From: Isoetes taiwanensis
Taxonomy: Eukaryota; Streptophyta; Lycopodiopsida; Isoetales; Isoetaceae
DNA length: 64,000 nt
Direction: 5' to 3'
Assembly: GCA_021234155.1 (NCBI GenBank)
Contig: JAJEKV010000041.1
Location: 9,385,018 to 9,449,017 of the forward strand
Shown here: in pieces, positions 11,101-24,559 of the stretch
Position numbering within the stretch: position 1 is the first letter of the stretch
Layout: every line of letters begins with the position of its first letter
Made by a program: the position numbers and the translations under genes
Notes under the pieces: generated by a model
Told to the model about the DNA's origin: nothing
Database searches by the model: none
The model's input: the letters and a program-made list of their open reading frames with translations, nothing else

Positions 11101-14100
11101 GCAAATTACTGTAAAAAATAACTCATTGCAATGAGACATCTTCCTCATTCTCCATGTTATTAGACTCTGGTTAAACAGTGTACAAATCTCATATATGCAA
11201 GGTGAGGATTGGGGAAGAACCTCGTTTGGAGCTTCAGTTGAGACAATTGTGTCTAAACTGACAACTTTGTTATCTTAGGATAGTTTATTTCCTGGAGGTT
11301 ATACTTCGAGTATCTGTTATTCACCTTTCTTTTGTCTTACTGGCATATGTGCAGCATGCTATGCCAATGAGAATGGGATCCTATAGACATGCTAGATTAA
11401 GAAAGTGCTGAAACCTTATATCTACTATGATGAGGTTTTGGGCAGAGAGGTCCTGGCTCAGCTATGGGCTTTTTGAGTGAAGACAGATCTGCCAATTTCT
11501 GCTATTCTCTGTTTTAGTAGCACGCGTGCGACATGCCCTGCCCATGATTTGGACGTGGGTTTGATGCCAGGGTGCATCTCCACTGTTTATACAAGCACTT
11601 CGGCCAAGCTTTTCGAAAACGGCTGTCTGGCTTCCATGATTCTTCCCATTTTTGATACCTTTCCTCCTAAACGTTGTTTGGGTGCATATGGCCTATTCTT
11701 GTTGTATTTAACAATTCTGATTCTTAAAAGACTTTCGTCCCATTCACCGTGACCCATATAAAGCTGCTGGCTTTTGGATGGAAAAGCTTGATGTTAGTGC
11801 TTCTATCAAAGTCAAAGGAATTGGGATGACTATTAGCTTTGGTCTCTTGGTCTAAATTGATGTGCTCATCAAGACCACACCATTTACTTTTGCATTCTTC
11901 ACCAAACTGAAATGAATTGCAATCTGAGTCTCCAGTACTTAAAAGACACCAAGGATGATGACTTTCAATCTGAATATCTCAAATCAAAAGCAATTATATA
12001 AATATCTCAGGGGAGTGGTTTCTTGTGAAGCTACTTTTTGTCCCGTGAAACAAAGGGGAGACTGCTATCTATCTTGTGCCAATTATGAACTTCTATGTTT
12101 AGCAGTTTATGGTTTAGCACTGAAGGATGTTCTCAAAGCAATTTTCATCCCGGACAGGTATCTGGAACGAAATTGGAGGTGACAGTAAAGAGAAGGTAGG
12201 CCTCTAAAATTGGGGAGATCCTCTTTACGTGGGAAATCATTTTAGTTTTCATGATCCATGTTATATCTTTGCCATGCTCCGTTTATTTAGATAGTTTATA
12301 ATGTGCATTTTTTCATTTGGATCGCTTCTAGAGCTCTGGCAAAATCGATCATTGAAAAGAAACACCCATTATCTGGTAGAAAAGTATTGATTTGGAAGAA
12401 TTGAAACATAGAAAATGCATCCGAACTTTTGTAACTAACATTTGCGACCAACTTTGGTGACTTGGATTTTCTTTAGCCATAAAGAGGAAAAGTGACAAGC
12501 AAACTACATTAATCCAAATGAACAACTCGTTTATGACGCTCATCAGCCTATTGCATACAAAAGGATGTCGCACGATGATTAAAAATTGGAACATGATCAA
12601 GTCTTGGAAAAAATGATTTTGAGCTCCATAAACACTTCAGAGCATTGATCCCTTTGCAGCACTTTTAGAAGATCCATTTACTATTCGTCTACATGTCCTT
12701 CAAGTTTCTCTTACAACTAGTCACTCTTTTTATGCACCTAGCTAATACAGACATGCCTAAAAGGAGCAGTTTTCTTGAATTCTGATGGAATTATTATAAA
12801 GTTGAATCTTGACGTAAATTGTTTTTAGGATTTCTGAAAAAGTGTGCACAGTGGTTGGATTTGAAATATTGAACCATGGTCCAGAACATCAGGAATGGGT
12901 GTAGGAAAGATGGATTTTAGGCATTTGTTATCCATCTATACAATCATGGATCAAGGAGATGGGTTATCTGTATGTCATAAACTAACTTAATTGCAACTAG
13001 AGAGACTCCAAGTTTCATGTAAGACAGCACTTCTGGCATTGTTTGTCTGAGAGATGTACGTATATACTTTGTATCTGTATATGCCTCATAAAGCATGGAC
13101 AGCGTATTTATAAGAGATAGATATACTTGCTCTGCACATGTACTGATCTAGGGAAGTATGCATAATAACTATATCTGCGCAAAGTGGCCTCATATCATGG
13201 AAACCTCTGGTTGGGTGGCGTAAGGAACATGTCGAAATTTTAAACATAGAAGAACTGGACAAATTGAGGCAAAATTGCTTAAGCTCCCCTTTTTGATGGG
13301 ACCAGAAGAACTTCTATGAAGACAGGAGAGTAACTTTTTCCAAGGAGTCAGGCCAGAGGCTCCAGAATGACCCATGAGAAAGGGAAGTATAAGGTGCATG
13401 AAGTAAAGTTTCATAGTTCTAATTCTTTGTGCGTTCTAATATTTATTTTATTGTCCAAAATATTCAGGATATTATTATGTCATATTTATGGTACCAAAAA
13501 AACTTTCACCAGGATTTTGAAGACTCTGTTCCTTTTTGTTTTAATTTAAACTCGTATATTTTGCAAAAGGTAGTTTTTAATTGTGCATCAGTGTGAAATA
13601 TGAAGATTAATCTTGTAGCTTCAACGTTGAAAGAGTTTAATGACTGACTAAGGTAGAAATTAACTGGTCATAACAATACTCCTTCATTCTTGAAGGTGCT
13701 TTTAAGCCAGTCACATCGTTTCCGAGCACTGGTGCTTCTTGGACGATTTTTGGACATGGGAGCCTGGGCAGTTGATTTGGTATCCCATCTATCCTTAATT
13801 AGTATGTGGTATTTTAACATTTCGTTAATGCTATCTTGTGGCCAGGCTCTATCAGTTGGTATTTTTCCATATGTACTAAAACTTCTTCAAACCACCGCGA
13901 CTGAGTTACGCCAAATTTTGGTTTTCATATGGACGAAAATTCTAGCACTTGACAAGGTAGGAGTGATGATATGTATACCTTGATATTGCACCAAGCAATT
14001 TACATACTGCTTCCTTCTGCAGTCATGTCAAGTTGATTTAGTAAAGGATGGAGGTCATAAATACTTCATCAGATTCCTGGATAGTCCAGACATATATGCA

Positions 14101-17100
14101 GAGCAACAGGCAATGGCAGCCTTTGTCCTTGCTGTAATTGTTGATGGGTATGCGCGTGGACAAGTGGTGTGTTTTGAGGATGGTTTGCTAGGAATTTGCC
14201 TTAGACACATTCAGGCTGCATCCAATGGAGACGCACAACCAGAGCCTCTCCTCTTGCAGTGGCTTTGTTTATGTCTTGCTAAGCTGTGGGATGGTATGCC
14301 GGAAGCTCAGTTGTTGGCATTTCAAGAAAATGCTCCTGCAATATTGGCGCAGTTACTAGTGGAACCACAACCAGAGGTATGTGTGAAATAGCCACTTTAC
14401 TTTTTAGTTTGCTTTCCTTTACTTTTTAATTTGCTTTATCAAGACTGTCACCTGGATTGTTGTGACTTGGGGTTATACTATATGTTGATAACCATGATGC
14501 TTGCATTGTTTCTGAAAAAGCCCTCTGTTTTGTGAACAGGTTCGTGCCTCAGCAGCCTATGCCCTTGGAACATTGTTTCGTTCTGGAGCTGGAAATTTGG
14601 AAGATTGTACATCTGGAGATGACGAGGATGATGAAGATAGGCACAGAGCTGAACAAGAAATAGCTCGTATTCTTTTAAAAGTTACTAGTGATGGGAGTCC
14701 CCTTGTAAGAGCTGAGCTGGCCATAGGTAAGGTTAGCTTATTTTTCTTCTTGTAAGATTTCTGTTAATTGATATTTGCCCGTTACTGCAGGATTGGCAAA
14801 ATTCACCATTAACCACAATAGATATCTACACTCAGCTGCAGCTGCTTATCTGAAGCCCCCATCCAATCCTGCAATGCCTGCAGTAACAGTCCTTGGCTCA
14901 AGCAGGAGTCCCACTGGTAGTTTAACAGGAAGTAACCAGTTGTTCTTGATTGGGAAGGCACGTAGCTTAGATAGGGGAAAGGGGCATCTCGAATGCACGA
15001 CTACGAGTCAACTGAGGCCAGCATATAGCAGCTCCACGTTGGCATATGGGAACATCAGACAGTCTCCTCCTTCTACTGCGTCATCACCCTCCGAAGAGCC
15101 AAAAATCCTGGAAAATGGTTCGGTTGGAAATGGCTTGTTAAAGTCAAAAAGATCACGAGCTGAAGACAGTGGTGTATATGTCCAATGCATTGCTGCTGCA
15201 TATGGTTTAGTACGTGATCCTTGCCCTAGGGTTGCCGGTCTTGGACAACATATTTTGCAAAGGATTGGTGTTGAGATCCAGGCTAGCAGAAATGGTGGCA
15301 GACCTGGTCATCATCGGAACTCCTCTGTTCCCAGCATTCACCTTTCGCATACTGGCGGTAGTGGTGGTCTCACGCGTTCTGCTTCATGGGTGGAAACCAA
15401 CCTAGGTACCGTCATTGCGGGATTTTGCATTTCCTACTTTTATATACTTTTATGTGTATTTAATATTTGCGCTTTTACAATTTTGATGTCCTTAACTAGG
15501 AATGTTCTGCAGGCGCCCCAACCATACCATTTAGAACCTCTGCTAGTCCTCCCTCAAGGTCAAGCTTTCTGACTGGCAGCCCCATTGGAATGCGGAGAGT
15601 GCCATCACTTGAATTCTCTCCTTCCTTAACAGTACCTCAAGGTTCGAGACTTCCATTACACATGCGAGCTGATATTGGAAATGCTATGAAAATTAGCACG
15701 CCAGCAGGCTTTGCAGAAGCTGAGTCTATACTTGGTAGCACTTCATCTCAAGGCGGAAGCTGCATGGGGCTGCCGGCATCACTTTTATACAGCTGGAGTT
15801 GTGGGCATTTTTCAAGGCCACTTCTGGAACCTGGTCATGATGATGAGGACGAATTGCTTTCTAGAAGGGAGGAACGGGAGAGGATGGCCCTTGATGGCAT
15901 TTCCAAGTGCCAACATGCATGTAAGCTTGGATTTCTAGTTAAAACTGTCATATTGATCTCTGGAAATGTTCTCTTGTTGGTTTTTTTTATTCTGAACCTA
16001 CAAGTCCACAAAGAAGCTGATAATGCTGCTCTACTTCCTTTACCTGTTTGCTGGATGGATCTGTATGAGGACCCTGGAACATGCAAAACAGTGGCAGGAT
16101 ACATTTGTTTGTTGCCTTCTAAGCTTTATAATCCATCATCTTGTTTAAACATTCCTTTTACTTTTCCCGAGCTGACATAGGATAGGGAACCTTTAATCTA
16201 TACTTCCTATTTTGAACGACAAGTCAGTGCATAAGTATTGTGGAGCTGCATTTTCTTCGTACGTTAATAATGTCAATAATCCTCGCTGCCTCAAAACTAA
16301 GGAGATTAATTGGAAAGTTGTGCCACTGGTATTTTCATCATAACTAGGTTATTTATTGCGTGCAGGGCATGTCCTTGCGATTAGAGGTCCAGAAGGCATT
16401 GGATTTAGGTGAGGAAGATACCTGATAGTGAAATACAGGAAATATTAATGAAATTACTAAAAAACAATGTAGGTCAGCTCAATAGATACATTGGCCAGTT
16501 GAATTAATGAATTAACAGTTACCACTAGCTCTTCTGGTCAAATTTTTGGGCGTGCTTATTATGATCTTGAGTTTTGCAGCTGGACGTTTTGATCTATGTA
16601 GAATAAACTTGATTTTTCATTCGATATATTTAAATTTCTAAGTTTATATTATCTTGAAACAGGCGTTACAAAAGTAAGCGATCAAATTGCTAGCTGGGAT
16701 TTATCTGAAATGGGTACAAAGGCAGTTCTTTTACATCCATTTCTTCCAATTGTCTGTATAGTCGATGACAAGGAGACAATAAGGTTGGCAACCTTGTTCC
16801 TTCTACAATTATAACTCAGCATCTGCTCAGCATATTCTTTTCGAACTTTCTTTCTGTCTTAGGAATAGCTGATGATTATTTGTTTGGTATTTCTCTGGCA
16901 TTGACCTGGGTGCAATGTCTTACGCCTTGAAATAGAGAACGCGAGGTGAATTAGATAGACGCGGCTATTATAATCCATAGTATATGTTGATGTGTTTAAT
17001 GAATATTAAAAAAACACGTCATACAGTCGTGTTTGACGTCATTGTTGCTATGATTCTGTCAGTCCTGTTTGTACCCTGCTAATGCATTATGGTTGCTCTT

Positions 17101-18487
17101 TTGGCTCCTTGTATTAAAGAGTCACGGCCTCTTTTGAAGAATTTTTTTGCTTTCTGGACTTAATCTGAAGGCCGTTTTCTAATGTATAATATTTTTCCTT
17201 CTTGTCTAGGATCTGGAATCACGAGGAGGGAACTGTTGTTAACACTTTTGATAACCATAATTCTCAAGAAAAGGGCGTGTCACGGCTTTGCCTTTTGAAT
17301 GAACTTGATGAAAGTTTGCTTCTCGTTGCTTCAAGTGGGTTTTAGCTTTATGATTTCTAGCCAGAGATGCAATGGCATTTTTCATATAGCCGAGTCTGTT
17401 GTTCAGGTGATGGCAGTGTTAGAATTTGGAAGGATTATACTCAGAAGGATAAGCAGCAGCTTGCAACAGCATGGCAGGCATTGCAGGGACATAGACCAGG
17501 TGCTCGTGCCATCTCGGCTGTTGTTGATTGGCAGCAGTTGACAGGTTATTTGGTAACTACACGGACTTTATTATGCAAAACATCCAAATGGACTTTGATA
17601 TTCATAGTTTTGGTTTTGTGCAGTATGCTTCTGGGGAGTTGTCTTCGATAATGGTCTGGGATCTGGACCGTGAGTTACTTGCTTCAAGTATACCTTCTCA
17701 AGCTGACAGCTCTGTCTCTGCTCTGGTTTGTGATTGATCAGCTGATTTATCTGACTTAAATTAGGCGTGCTATTTAATAATATGCAATTATTTATATGCC
17801 TTCGCAGTCGGCATCCCAGTTACATGGTGGGCTTTTGGCAGCGGGGTGTGGTGACGGTTCTGTAAGAATATTTGATGTGCGAATGCATGAAATGTAAGTA
17901 GAAACTTTTGCGGAGCCAGTAATCATCCCATGTCTCATGTTTTGAAGTTTCTGTTTCTGTTTCTGTCTTCTTTACCGAAGGTTGATTTGTGGAATGAGGC
18001 CCCATGCTCACAGGGTAGTTGGTATTGATTTTCATCCTGGAATGGATATGGGAAAGGTAAGTGGAATACTTTATAAAAAGGGATATTTCCTTGTGAGGAC
18101 ACTTTTATAAAGATTGATGTGATTGCATTGTTGCTCATTATATTGCAGGTTATATCAGCATCTCATGCTGGTGACATCAAGTTCTTTGATTTGAGAAATT
18201 GTAGTGCCCCTTTTCTGAGTATAGATGCTCATAAAGGTAATCTGACAGCATTTGCAGTTCATCGACATGCACCAGTCATTGCAAGTGGGTCTGCAAAGCA
18301 GTACATCAAAGTATTCAACACAAGTGGCGAGCAGCTGAGCATGATTCGCTACCACAACAGTTTTTTAGGCCAAAGGATTGGTCCAGTCAGCTGTTTATCC
18401 TTCCATCCCTACAATGTCTTACTTGCTGCAGGCGCTACAGATTCTATAGTGTCAATTTATGCAGGTGAGAGCAATCACATGAGGTAG
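8128..18487 (+). CDS. RAPTOR: RAPTOR, regulatory-associated protein of TOR (23 coding exons)
   Basis: Scaffold subunit of TOR complex 1 that presents substrates such as S6 kinase to TOR. Coding exons: 8128-8367, 8868-8970, 9242-9324, 9410-9568, 9646-9762, 9838-9998, 10178-10332, 10423-10567, 10801-10879, 10973-11074, 13696-13779, 13846-13956, 14023-14376, 14540-14726, 14791-15405, 15513-15920, 16663-16783, 17210-17334, 17407-17552, 17624-17725, 17808-17893, 17981-18056, 18149-18487. All introns are GT..AG and phases agree, giving 1365 residues (Arabidopsis RAPTOR1B is about 1344). The N-terminal caspase-like RNC domain keeps HYNGHG (His about 179) and DCSAAG (Cys about 222). HEAT-type repeats follow (about 380-790, with acidic GDDEDDED in exon 14), then C-terminal WD40 repeats (about 960-1360; [19 protein letters not shown]). 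The ATG at 8128 is the only in-frame one after the TAG at 8038; the extreme N-terminus is not conserved, so an upstream exon is possible. Confidence 0.96.
11075..13695 (+). other. large intron 10 of RAPTOR (2.6 kb)
   Basis: By far the longest intron; most others are 65-550 bp. It interrupts the sequence between PIVLQ and [10 protein letters not shown]. It is AT-rich with no coding segment that I recognise; its short ORFs have no family signal. An old insertion could explain the length, but I see no clear terminal repeats. Confidence 0.6.
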
Positions 18488-18648
18488 CACATGGGGCACA
18501 AAAGCACCCGTTTTATCCATGAAGAAAAAGTCCTTTGGGAGGCCCAAGCCTGCTCTTTCAATGAAAACTTGCTTGCTTTGGGTACCTACAAGGTGGCTTC
18601 ATTGTATATTATCTTATTATTGTTCCTTTCTGGAGGACAATGTCAAAG

Positions 18649-18654
18649 AATAAA
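18649..18654 (+). terminator. candidate RAPTOR polyadenylation signal
   Basis: AATAAA about 160 bp after the stop codon at 18485-18487, in AT-rich sequence. The 3' UTR (18488 onwards) shows no other feature. The stretch to 19098 has no gene. Confidence 0.4.
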
Positions 18655-19098
18655 ATTAAAGATTCAGGGCATGTGCATGTTCCGGTAATTTGGCAAGGCT
18701 CTATATATAGTACATAACCTTCCATTGAATTAGTCCGCTATTATAACAAGACGATTTGATTTGTCAAAAATTCAGATGTAGAGGTTTTTGTAAATAAATG
18801 ATGCTAAAGATTTTTTTCCCCCATTTAGAAATTGTTACCTTGCTGGGATGGGAATTGAACTCTGGAATTCTAACCTTTAAGGGCCTGAGTGTCTCTGAGA
18901 GAAGCGTCTTGAAGGAAAAAACTCGATCATGAATAATCCTAAGGACCATCAATCTTGACCACTAACAATGTTGTAACATTTCTTTCTTTTTTGTTGGGTT
19001 TGGATAAAATAAGTTTTCTTGATGATAAATACAAATTACCTATGCAGCCACAAAACTTACTTGATTGACTATCCACTTTTCTGGTCAGGGGGATCTGG

Positions 19099-20002
19099 CA
19101 TAGTTACCCGGGACGGGAACGAAAACGGGAACGTGGACCTAAAATTTGGAACGGGAACGGGAACAAATCGGAACGGGAACAGCCAACATTCGAATTTTTA
19201 AAATCTAAAAACAGTTTTGGTGTTCTCTTTTTGCATAATGATCATTGTGGAACACTTAGAATTTAAAAATGATTCATAGAGACCGCTTTGTAAATGGAAA
19301 CATATTAAACCGCTCAGTAGATGCGTAATTTTTTATATAACATATTATATTCAAGACTTAAAACATTGTATTACATCTCTATAATTCTAACACAATAGAA
19401 GTCTAAAATAAATAAGATAAGGAAATTAAGCTTAAGCACTGAGGCCTTTGACAAACTAAAAAAAAAAAAGCCTGTTGCAATATTTCCCTTCCCTTAGAGA
19501 TAATGTTTCCCAAAATCAATACAGAACTACAAATGGATAGATTTGTAGTTTTGCATTGAACTTGCTACAGAACTACTAAAATGCAAAATGGATAGATTAT
19601 AAATGAGATCGCAAATCAAGAGATACAGCAGAGGAGGAACGTAAATTAAACAACAAACAAGAGAGAGACAGTCACGAAATATTTGTGTAGTCCACTGCAG
19701 AGCACTTTATGTGTGTGTTTATGAAAAACACTGAGCAAAGAGCCATTGCCAGTTGCACCATTCCTTCCTACCAAAAAAAGAAGCAAAGAAGGAAAAAAAA
19801 ATGAACTATAAACCATTGATTTTCTTATCTTTTTTGGGAACTTACCCGGAACGCCATTCCCAAAGATGGGAACGGCGTTCGGAACGACGTTCCCGGTAAC
19901 AAACCATCCGGAACTGGAACTTGGCGTTCCGGGAACGTAGAACCCTAGGGAACGCGTTCCGGAACGGGAACGCGTTCGGAACGGCGTTCCCGGTAACTAT
20001 AA
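19099..20002. mobile_element. non-autonomous DNA transposon with GGAACG-rich ends
   Basis: The left end reads CATAGTTACCCGGGACGGGAACG and the right end is its complement in outline (CGTTCCCGGTAACTATAA). Both ends carry many GGAACG/CGTTCC repeats, so the termini can fold back over more than 100 bp. The flanks share GATCTGG (19092-19098 and 20003-20009), consistent with a 7-8 bp target duplication of hAT type. The interior is AT-rich without a transposase. Confidence 0.6.
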
Positions 20003-20891
20003 GATCTGGATGGCAAGCAGCTTCAACGACTTAAGTAAATTTAGATTGAGTATTTATATTCTGCTAGAGAGAGAAATGGCCAAAATGGCGCAAAATGGCT
20101 TGTCTTATTATAAGCAAGGCTTCACATAGGAGGAGACTACCTTTCTCTAAATCAATAAAAGATGGGATATACCTTTCTCTAAATCAATAAAAGATGGGAT
20201 ATGAGCTTCCAAGTTACCCTTCTGAAGGATGCAGATGTCTTTACATTATTAGATCCACAATTCTAGTCAAATTTGCTACATACCATATGAGCTTTCAAAT
20301 CGCCTATCATCGGCCATGCGAAGCAAAGACTCAGTGCAAAACTATAACCAACATGTGAAGAAAAACAAAACGAAAGGAGGTTAATTGTAACATTCTTATG
20401 AATCTCTTTCACACTTGAATCTAAATATCTCTCTTTCAATATGCTAATTTGTAGGGTGCGAGTCAAGAATAGAAGCACTGAAAAGTCCCTTGCCTTTTGA
20501 GAATCCAGTGAAGCAACGACATGGATATAACCAAAAGTACTCTCATGTCGTGCATGTAAGCTGCTATTTCATGGTGGATATGCTCCGAGAAGAAAAAGAA
20601 TATGTTAAAGTTTGTCAATAGGACCTTCAATCATAACTCTTAAAAGAAATGGAGCTCCCTTTTCATGAAAATAGGGTGCTAACTCACTGTGGGTTGCCCT
20701 TACAACTATTTTTTAAATGGGGCTATCGTTTATCTTTGGACCACAATAAACTGTCCAACAGATTATGGATTTTGTGTATCATAAACATAAGTGTGATGGT
20801 GGAATTAATAAATTAGTTATCATGTTTTGTTACTATATAGTGACAAAACGTAGTTGACCGGTTTAGATCCTTGCGTCCAACCAAGAAATGA
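20003..20891. other. intergenic, no gene seen
   Basis: AT-rich. It contains one 33-bp tandem duplication (about 20139-20201, CTTTCTCTAAATCAATAAAA twice). No coding or RNA gene recognised. Confidence 0.5.
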
Positions 20892-22412
20892 TATGACGTT
20901 CCCTGCTCGTATACGGTGCCTTGCACGTATAGAACTAGAGTTCATCCCTCCTGTCAGCGCATACCCGCTAACACAAGGCCGCCTACCTATTATCGGGTTC
21001 TTGATGGTGGGCAAGAACCTCGACTAGGAAGAATAGACGTGTCATTCGTCCCGTTTCCCTCGGGGTCTACCTAGCTGCGGAAGCGCATAAAATATATGCA
21101 CATGGCATCACATAAAATACATATCCACCTCGAAGGGTGGCTCACCATAATATAACATCTGAACAACAATATCAGTAGCATCAATAAAGAAGGAAAATCC
21201 TACCTAAGGCTCAGACTCATGGGGATTGACTGACGAGTTGAGTCTCCAGATGTCAATGCAGGCAGAATTCATGGCAAATGATTTTGGTTGGCATGCCGTT
21301 GGGTAGTCCACTCCATCCGCTGCTCCTGTGCATACTTTGCAGATAGGCTGAAAAGTATTGGGGATGTGACCATAGCCTGCCGGGTGCATAGCTAGAGGGA
21401 CTAGTCCTGGGTTGCATCTCCTCCAGTCCTAATGAGGCAAAAGGGGATCACTCCCCTCCAGAAGATCCATGCCAACTACAGGCGAGCTAGAGAGCCACTG
21501 CTCGTCTACAACTTGAACCCCATTGAGGCGACGCATCACCCAGGAGGTGTCGAGGCCATACCTTGCCCACACTCAGTGGCAAACTATTAGGCCCAACCCA
21601 CAATGTTCCCCGGCCGTCGCTACGCACCAGAGGATCAACTGTAGCCTAACAAGCCCTTCTTATCAGCCGGTCTAACCCCATCACCCACAGCTAGGCGGGG
21701 GGCTCCTATGCACAGGCCACAATTACTGGGTACTAATGAGGTTACTCTAGGAACATCATCTATAAAGCCTCTGGGTCTCTACCCCCCTTCCCAATACACA
21801 AGAGGTGAAAACAGAATAATACAATATCATCAAATGAACTGAAAAAATAGAATAAAGATCTAATCTATGTACTCTAACATACATGGTTAGGTTCGTTCGT
21901 TATATGCTGAGACCTGAGGATCTAGAGGTCCTCTAAGACTAAGAAAAGATGCAAACTCGGCTTAATGCCGGTCGAGAAACTGGCATTGCATATCAGATCA
22001 ACCACATACCAGATCCTTGGCTTGCTCCAAGTCCTCGAACGACGTCCATGCTGCCGGGATGGCTCGGGATGGTCGAGTCTTGGCGATCTGCTTGGAAAAG
22101 CAAGCTCCACGGGTGCTGGCAAGTCAGAATGGATCTGTCACTGGTGCAATGTGAGCTGCTCTAGAGACTGCACACTTTTAGGGTTCCAGGCTCCTTTTAA
22201 CATGACGCTTTTAGGATTGGAATCTAAAAGGTCACTTAGGGCTTTGCCACATGGTAATCGGTTATATGCACATATTAATGGGAACATGTTAATGGTTTCA
22301 GGGGTTGTATTTCAGGGTACAATCCTATACGGTTGTCTTGTACATGTCATTGCCAATGACATGGCAATATAATATACGTATTCACTCCATATATTATGCT
22401 AAAATGTCACAT
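20892..22412 (-). repeat. old LTR of the histone-carrying chromovirus family
   Basis: About 1.5 kb that parallels the chromovirus LTRs at 35119-36703 and 46621-48194 throughout: start TGACGTTCCCTGCTCGTATACGG, the CTACCTAGCTGCGGAAGCG block, CACCTCGAAGGGTGG, and the end ATGTCACA followed by TTCTCCCC. Divergence is much higher than between the two young LTRs, so this is an older insertion in the same orientation (minus). Confidence 0.8.
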
Positions 22413-22766
22413 TCTCCCCATCCTGAGTTAATGCTGTCCACAAACATCGCGAGTCTCCCCAGCTTGGAGACCTGCATGACCCCTGCCGGACTCTGCATGC
22501 AATTACAAGAATTATGTTGTGGTAGAATTAGATTCTTATCATTTGAGTATTTAAAGTTTTACAAAATATAACAAGATGATCAGTTAATGCCCTGCTTTAG
22601 ACATGTCATTATAGCTTAAGCATATCTCAACGTTTCGATGCTTATTCTTCCCTTGTCGCACGCTCTGACGGTCTCTGTGCCACAAGTCCTCCCGCAGTGC
22701 GACACTCTTCCCATTTTGTCGTTCCAGCAAGTCCACACTACATTAGCGTATTTATTTTATATATAA
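22413..22766 (-). mobile_element. 3' internal fragment of the same chromovirus family
   Basis: Directly next to the LTR is TTCTCCCCATCCTGAGTTAATGCTGTCC, matching the polypurine tract and 3' non-coding region at 36704-37100 of the young element, including the CACTACRTTAGTA segment. All upstream parts (chromodomain, pol, gag, accessory genes) are missing, replaced by LINE sequence. Confidence 0.65.
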
Positions 22767-24190
22767 AGATGGTTCTCCTCATCTCTAAAGTTGACTTCCC
22801 CTCTCATTTTTCTGACTGGAGACCTATCTCTCTCTATGTACTACCTCTTATAAAATCTGTGCCATCTGAAAATCAAGCCTTTCTTGCAAGTTGCTATAAA
22901 TTTGAATTAATCTGCCTTTCTTTCTAAAAGATTCATTTTGGACAATTATATTCCGGCCACAGAAGGTTTACATTGGAACAAAATAAGTGGCCAAGACTGT
23001 GTTCTTTTTAAATTGGACTTCAAAAGAGCCTTTGACACTATTTCCTGGAATTTCATTGACTTTGCCATGACTAAAGTTGTTTTTTCTTTGAAGCTCAGAC
23101 AATTAATTATTGGTCTCAATTCTGGAGCCAATTCTATAATTCTAATTAATGTTTCCCCTCCAAATTTCTTTCCTTTTCAAAGAGGTGCGAGACAAGGATA
23201 TCCTCTAGCTCCTTATCTGTTGTTGAGCTTCTTACTAAAGCAATGATTTATCGTAAAAATCAGGGTAACATTAAGTGTCTAAAGTTGCCAGATTCTGATA
23301 ACTATCCTCTATTCTTCAATATGTTGATGACACTTTCTATTTTCTCAAGGTTAACAATACTAATGTGAATTTCTTAAATCAATCCTCTGATGCTTCTGGT
23401 GTCTACCTTAACTTGCAAAAAAGTGTAATCATTGGTGATACTATTTACAATACTATTGCTGGAATTGAGGTATTGAAATCTAATGTTGTCTCTAAGCTTC
23501 TGGGAATGCCTCTTTCTCTGGACCCCAATCTCAAAGGTCTTTGGTCTCCTATAACTGGCAAAATTAGAAAAAAAGTGGAATTATTATAAAGGTTGTCCTA
23601 GCTTTGCAGGGAGAAGTAGCATTGCTAATTCTATCCTTGCTAGTTCTCATGTCTTCTATTCCTTTCCCATGATAACCCCCAAGGTTGTTTAGAATAAGAT
23701 TGAGAGAATTTTAGAAACTCTGTTTAAGGCACTTTGGTCAATTGCAATTTTTTTTCCTGGATAGTTCTACAGCAGCCTCCTCCTCTTCTTCAAAGCAATT
23801 ATCTTATCTTGCTTCTCAATCCCATACTCTTCATTCCATGCTTACTTCCCTTTGCCAATCTTTTCTCTTGCTTGCTTCATATTTCTATATGGTTTATGTG
23901 CTTTGTCAGGTTTGTTTAGCAGGATATCAAGATGGACTTCAAGACTCAAGTGAATTGCTTCTTCTCAAGACTATATGGAGGTTATGCACGAACACTTTTT
24001 CTTTAGTGACCGAGATTTGCCTAAAGAAAAATTTCCAGTTTGAGACTCCTTTTCTTCCAATATTTTTTTTCAAATTGGCAATTGTCCTGGATCCTATATT
24101 TTCTATGATGGGAATTCTCTCTTCTATTACCTTGTCTCTTATGAGAAAGAGCGACCATCTTTTTCTTGCTGTCTTTTTATAATTAATGAA
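22767..24190 (+). pseudogene. LINE reverse transcriptase remnant
   Basis: Fragments of non-LTR reverse transcriptase in shifting frames: DWRPISLYVL (motif before the palm), KLDFKRAFDTISWNF, RGARQGYPLAPYLL, a YVDDT catalytic box near 23320 and the downstream GVYLNLQKS and LLGMPLSLDPN segments. Frameshifts and stops show that it is dead. Neither endonuclease nor 5' end is present. Confidence 0.75.
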
Positions 24191-24195
24191 TAAAA

Positions 24196-24390
24196 GATGC
24201 TCTTGTTTAGTGGCTAGTCCATTGGGCTATCAATTAAGAGATCTTGTGTTCGAGTCTCTGGGGGTTTGTCATATGTCCTCATGGATGCTGCCAATGTGGC
24301 ATGACGTAAAAATCTATGTCCGACGTAAAAATCTATCTATGGGCATGACGTAAAAATACAATCTATCTATCTAAATAAAAATTAATATAG
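24196..24390 (+). repeat. tRNA-derived SINE-like element
   Basis: Starts with a Pol III A-box-like TAGTGGCTAGTCCATTGGGC, has a B-box-like TTGTGTTCGAGTCTC 30 bp later, then a short body with repeated GACGTAAAAATCTAT and an (ATCT)n tail. This is the usual layout of plant tRNA-derived SINEs. It may also be the tail partner of the LINE just upstream. Confidence 0.5.
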
Positions 24391-24559
24391 ATTTTAAGGA
24401 TCATGTAATTTTTTCTGTAGCTAAATGTATACATCATTGAAAAATATATATCTATAGGGGGGTCATGCAGAAGCCACTATTTGCTTGATAGTTATAATTT
24501 TCACAATTTGGGCTTTGAAATTATGGTGTCAGCTTTGCTTTCATATGTTTGCTGATTTA

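Noticed and set aside
16369-16411. Possible extra RAPTOR exon bounded by AG and GT
   Set aside because: Joining 15920 directly to 16663 gives [17 protein letters not shown], which matches plant RAPTOR, and keeps the phase; the extra segment adds unrelated residues.
18491-18688. ORF directly after the RAPTOR stop
   Set aside because: RAPTOR already ends at its normal C-terminal position; this stretch has no family signal and lies in the 3' UTR.
24200-24260. Functional tRNA gene
   Set aside because: A and B boxes are present but no full cloverleaf or acceptor stem can be drawn, and an (ATCT)n tail follows; a SINE fits better.
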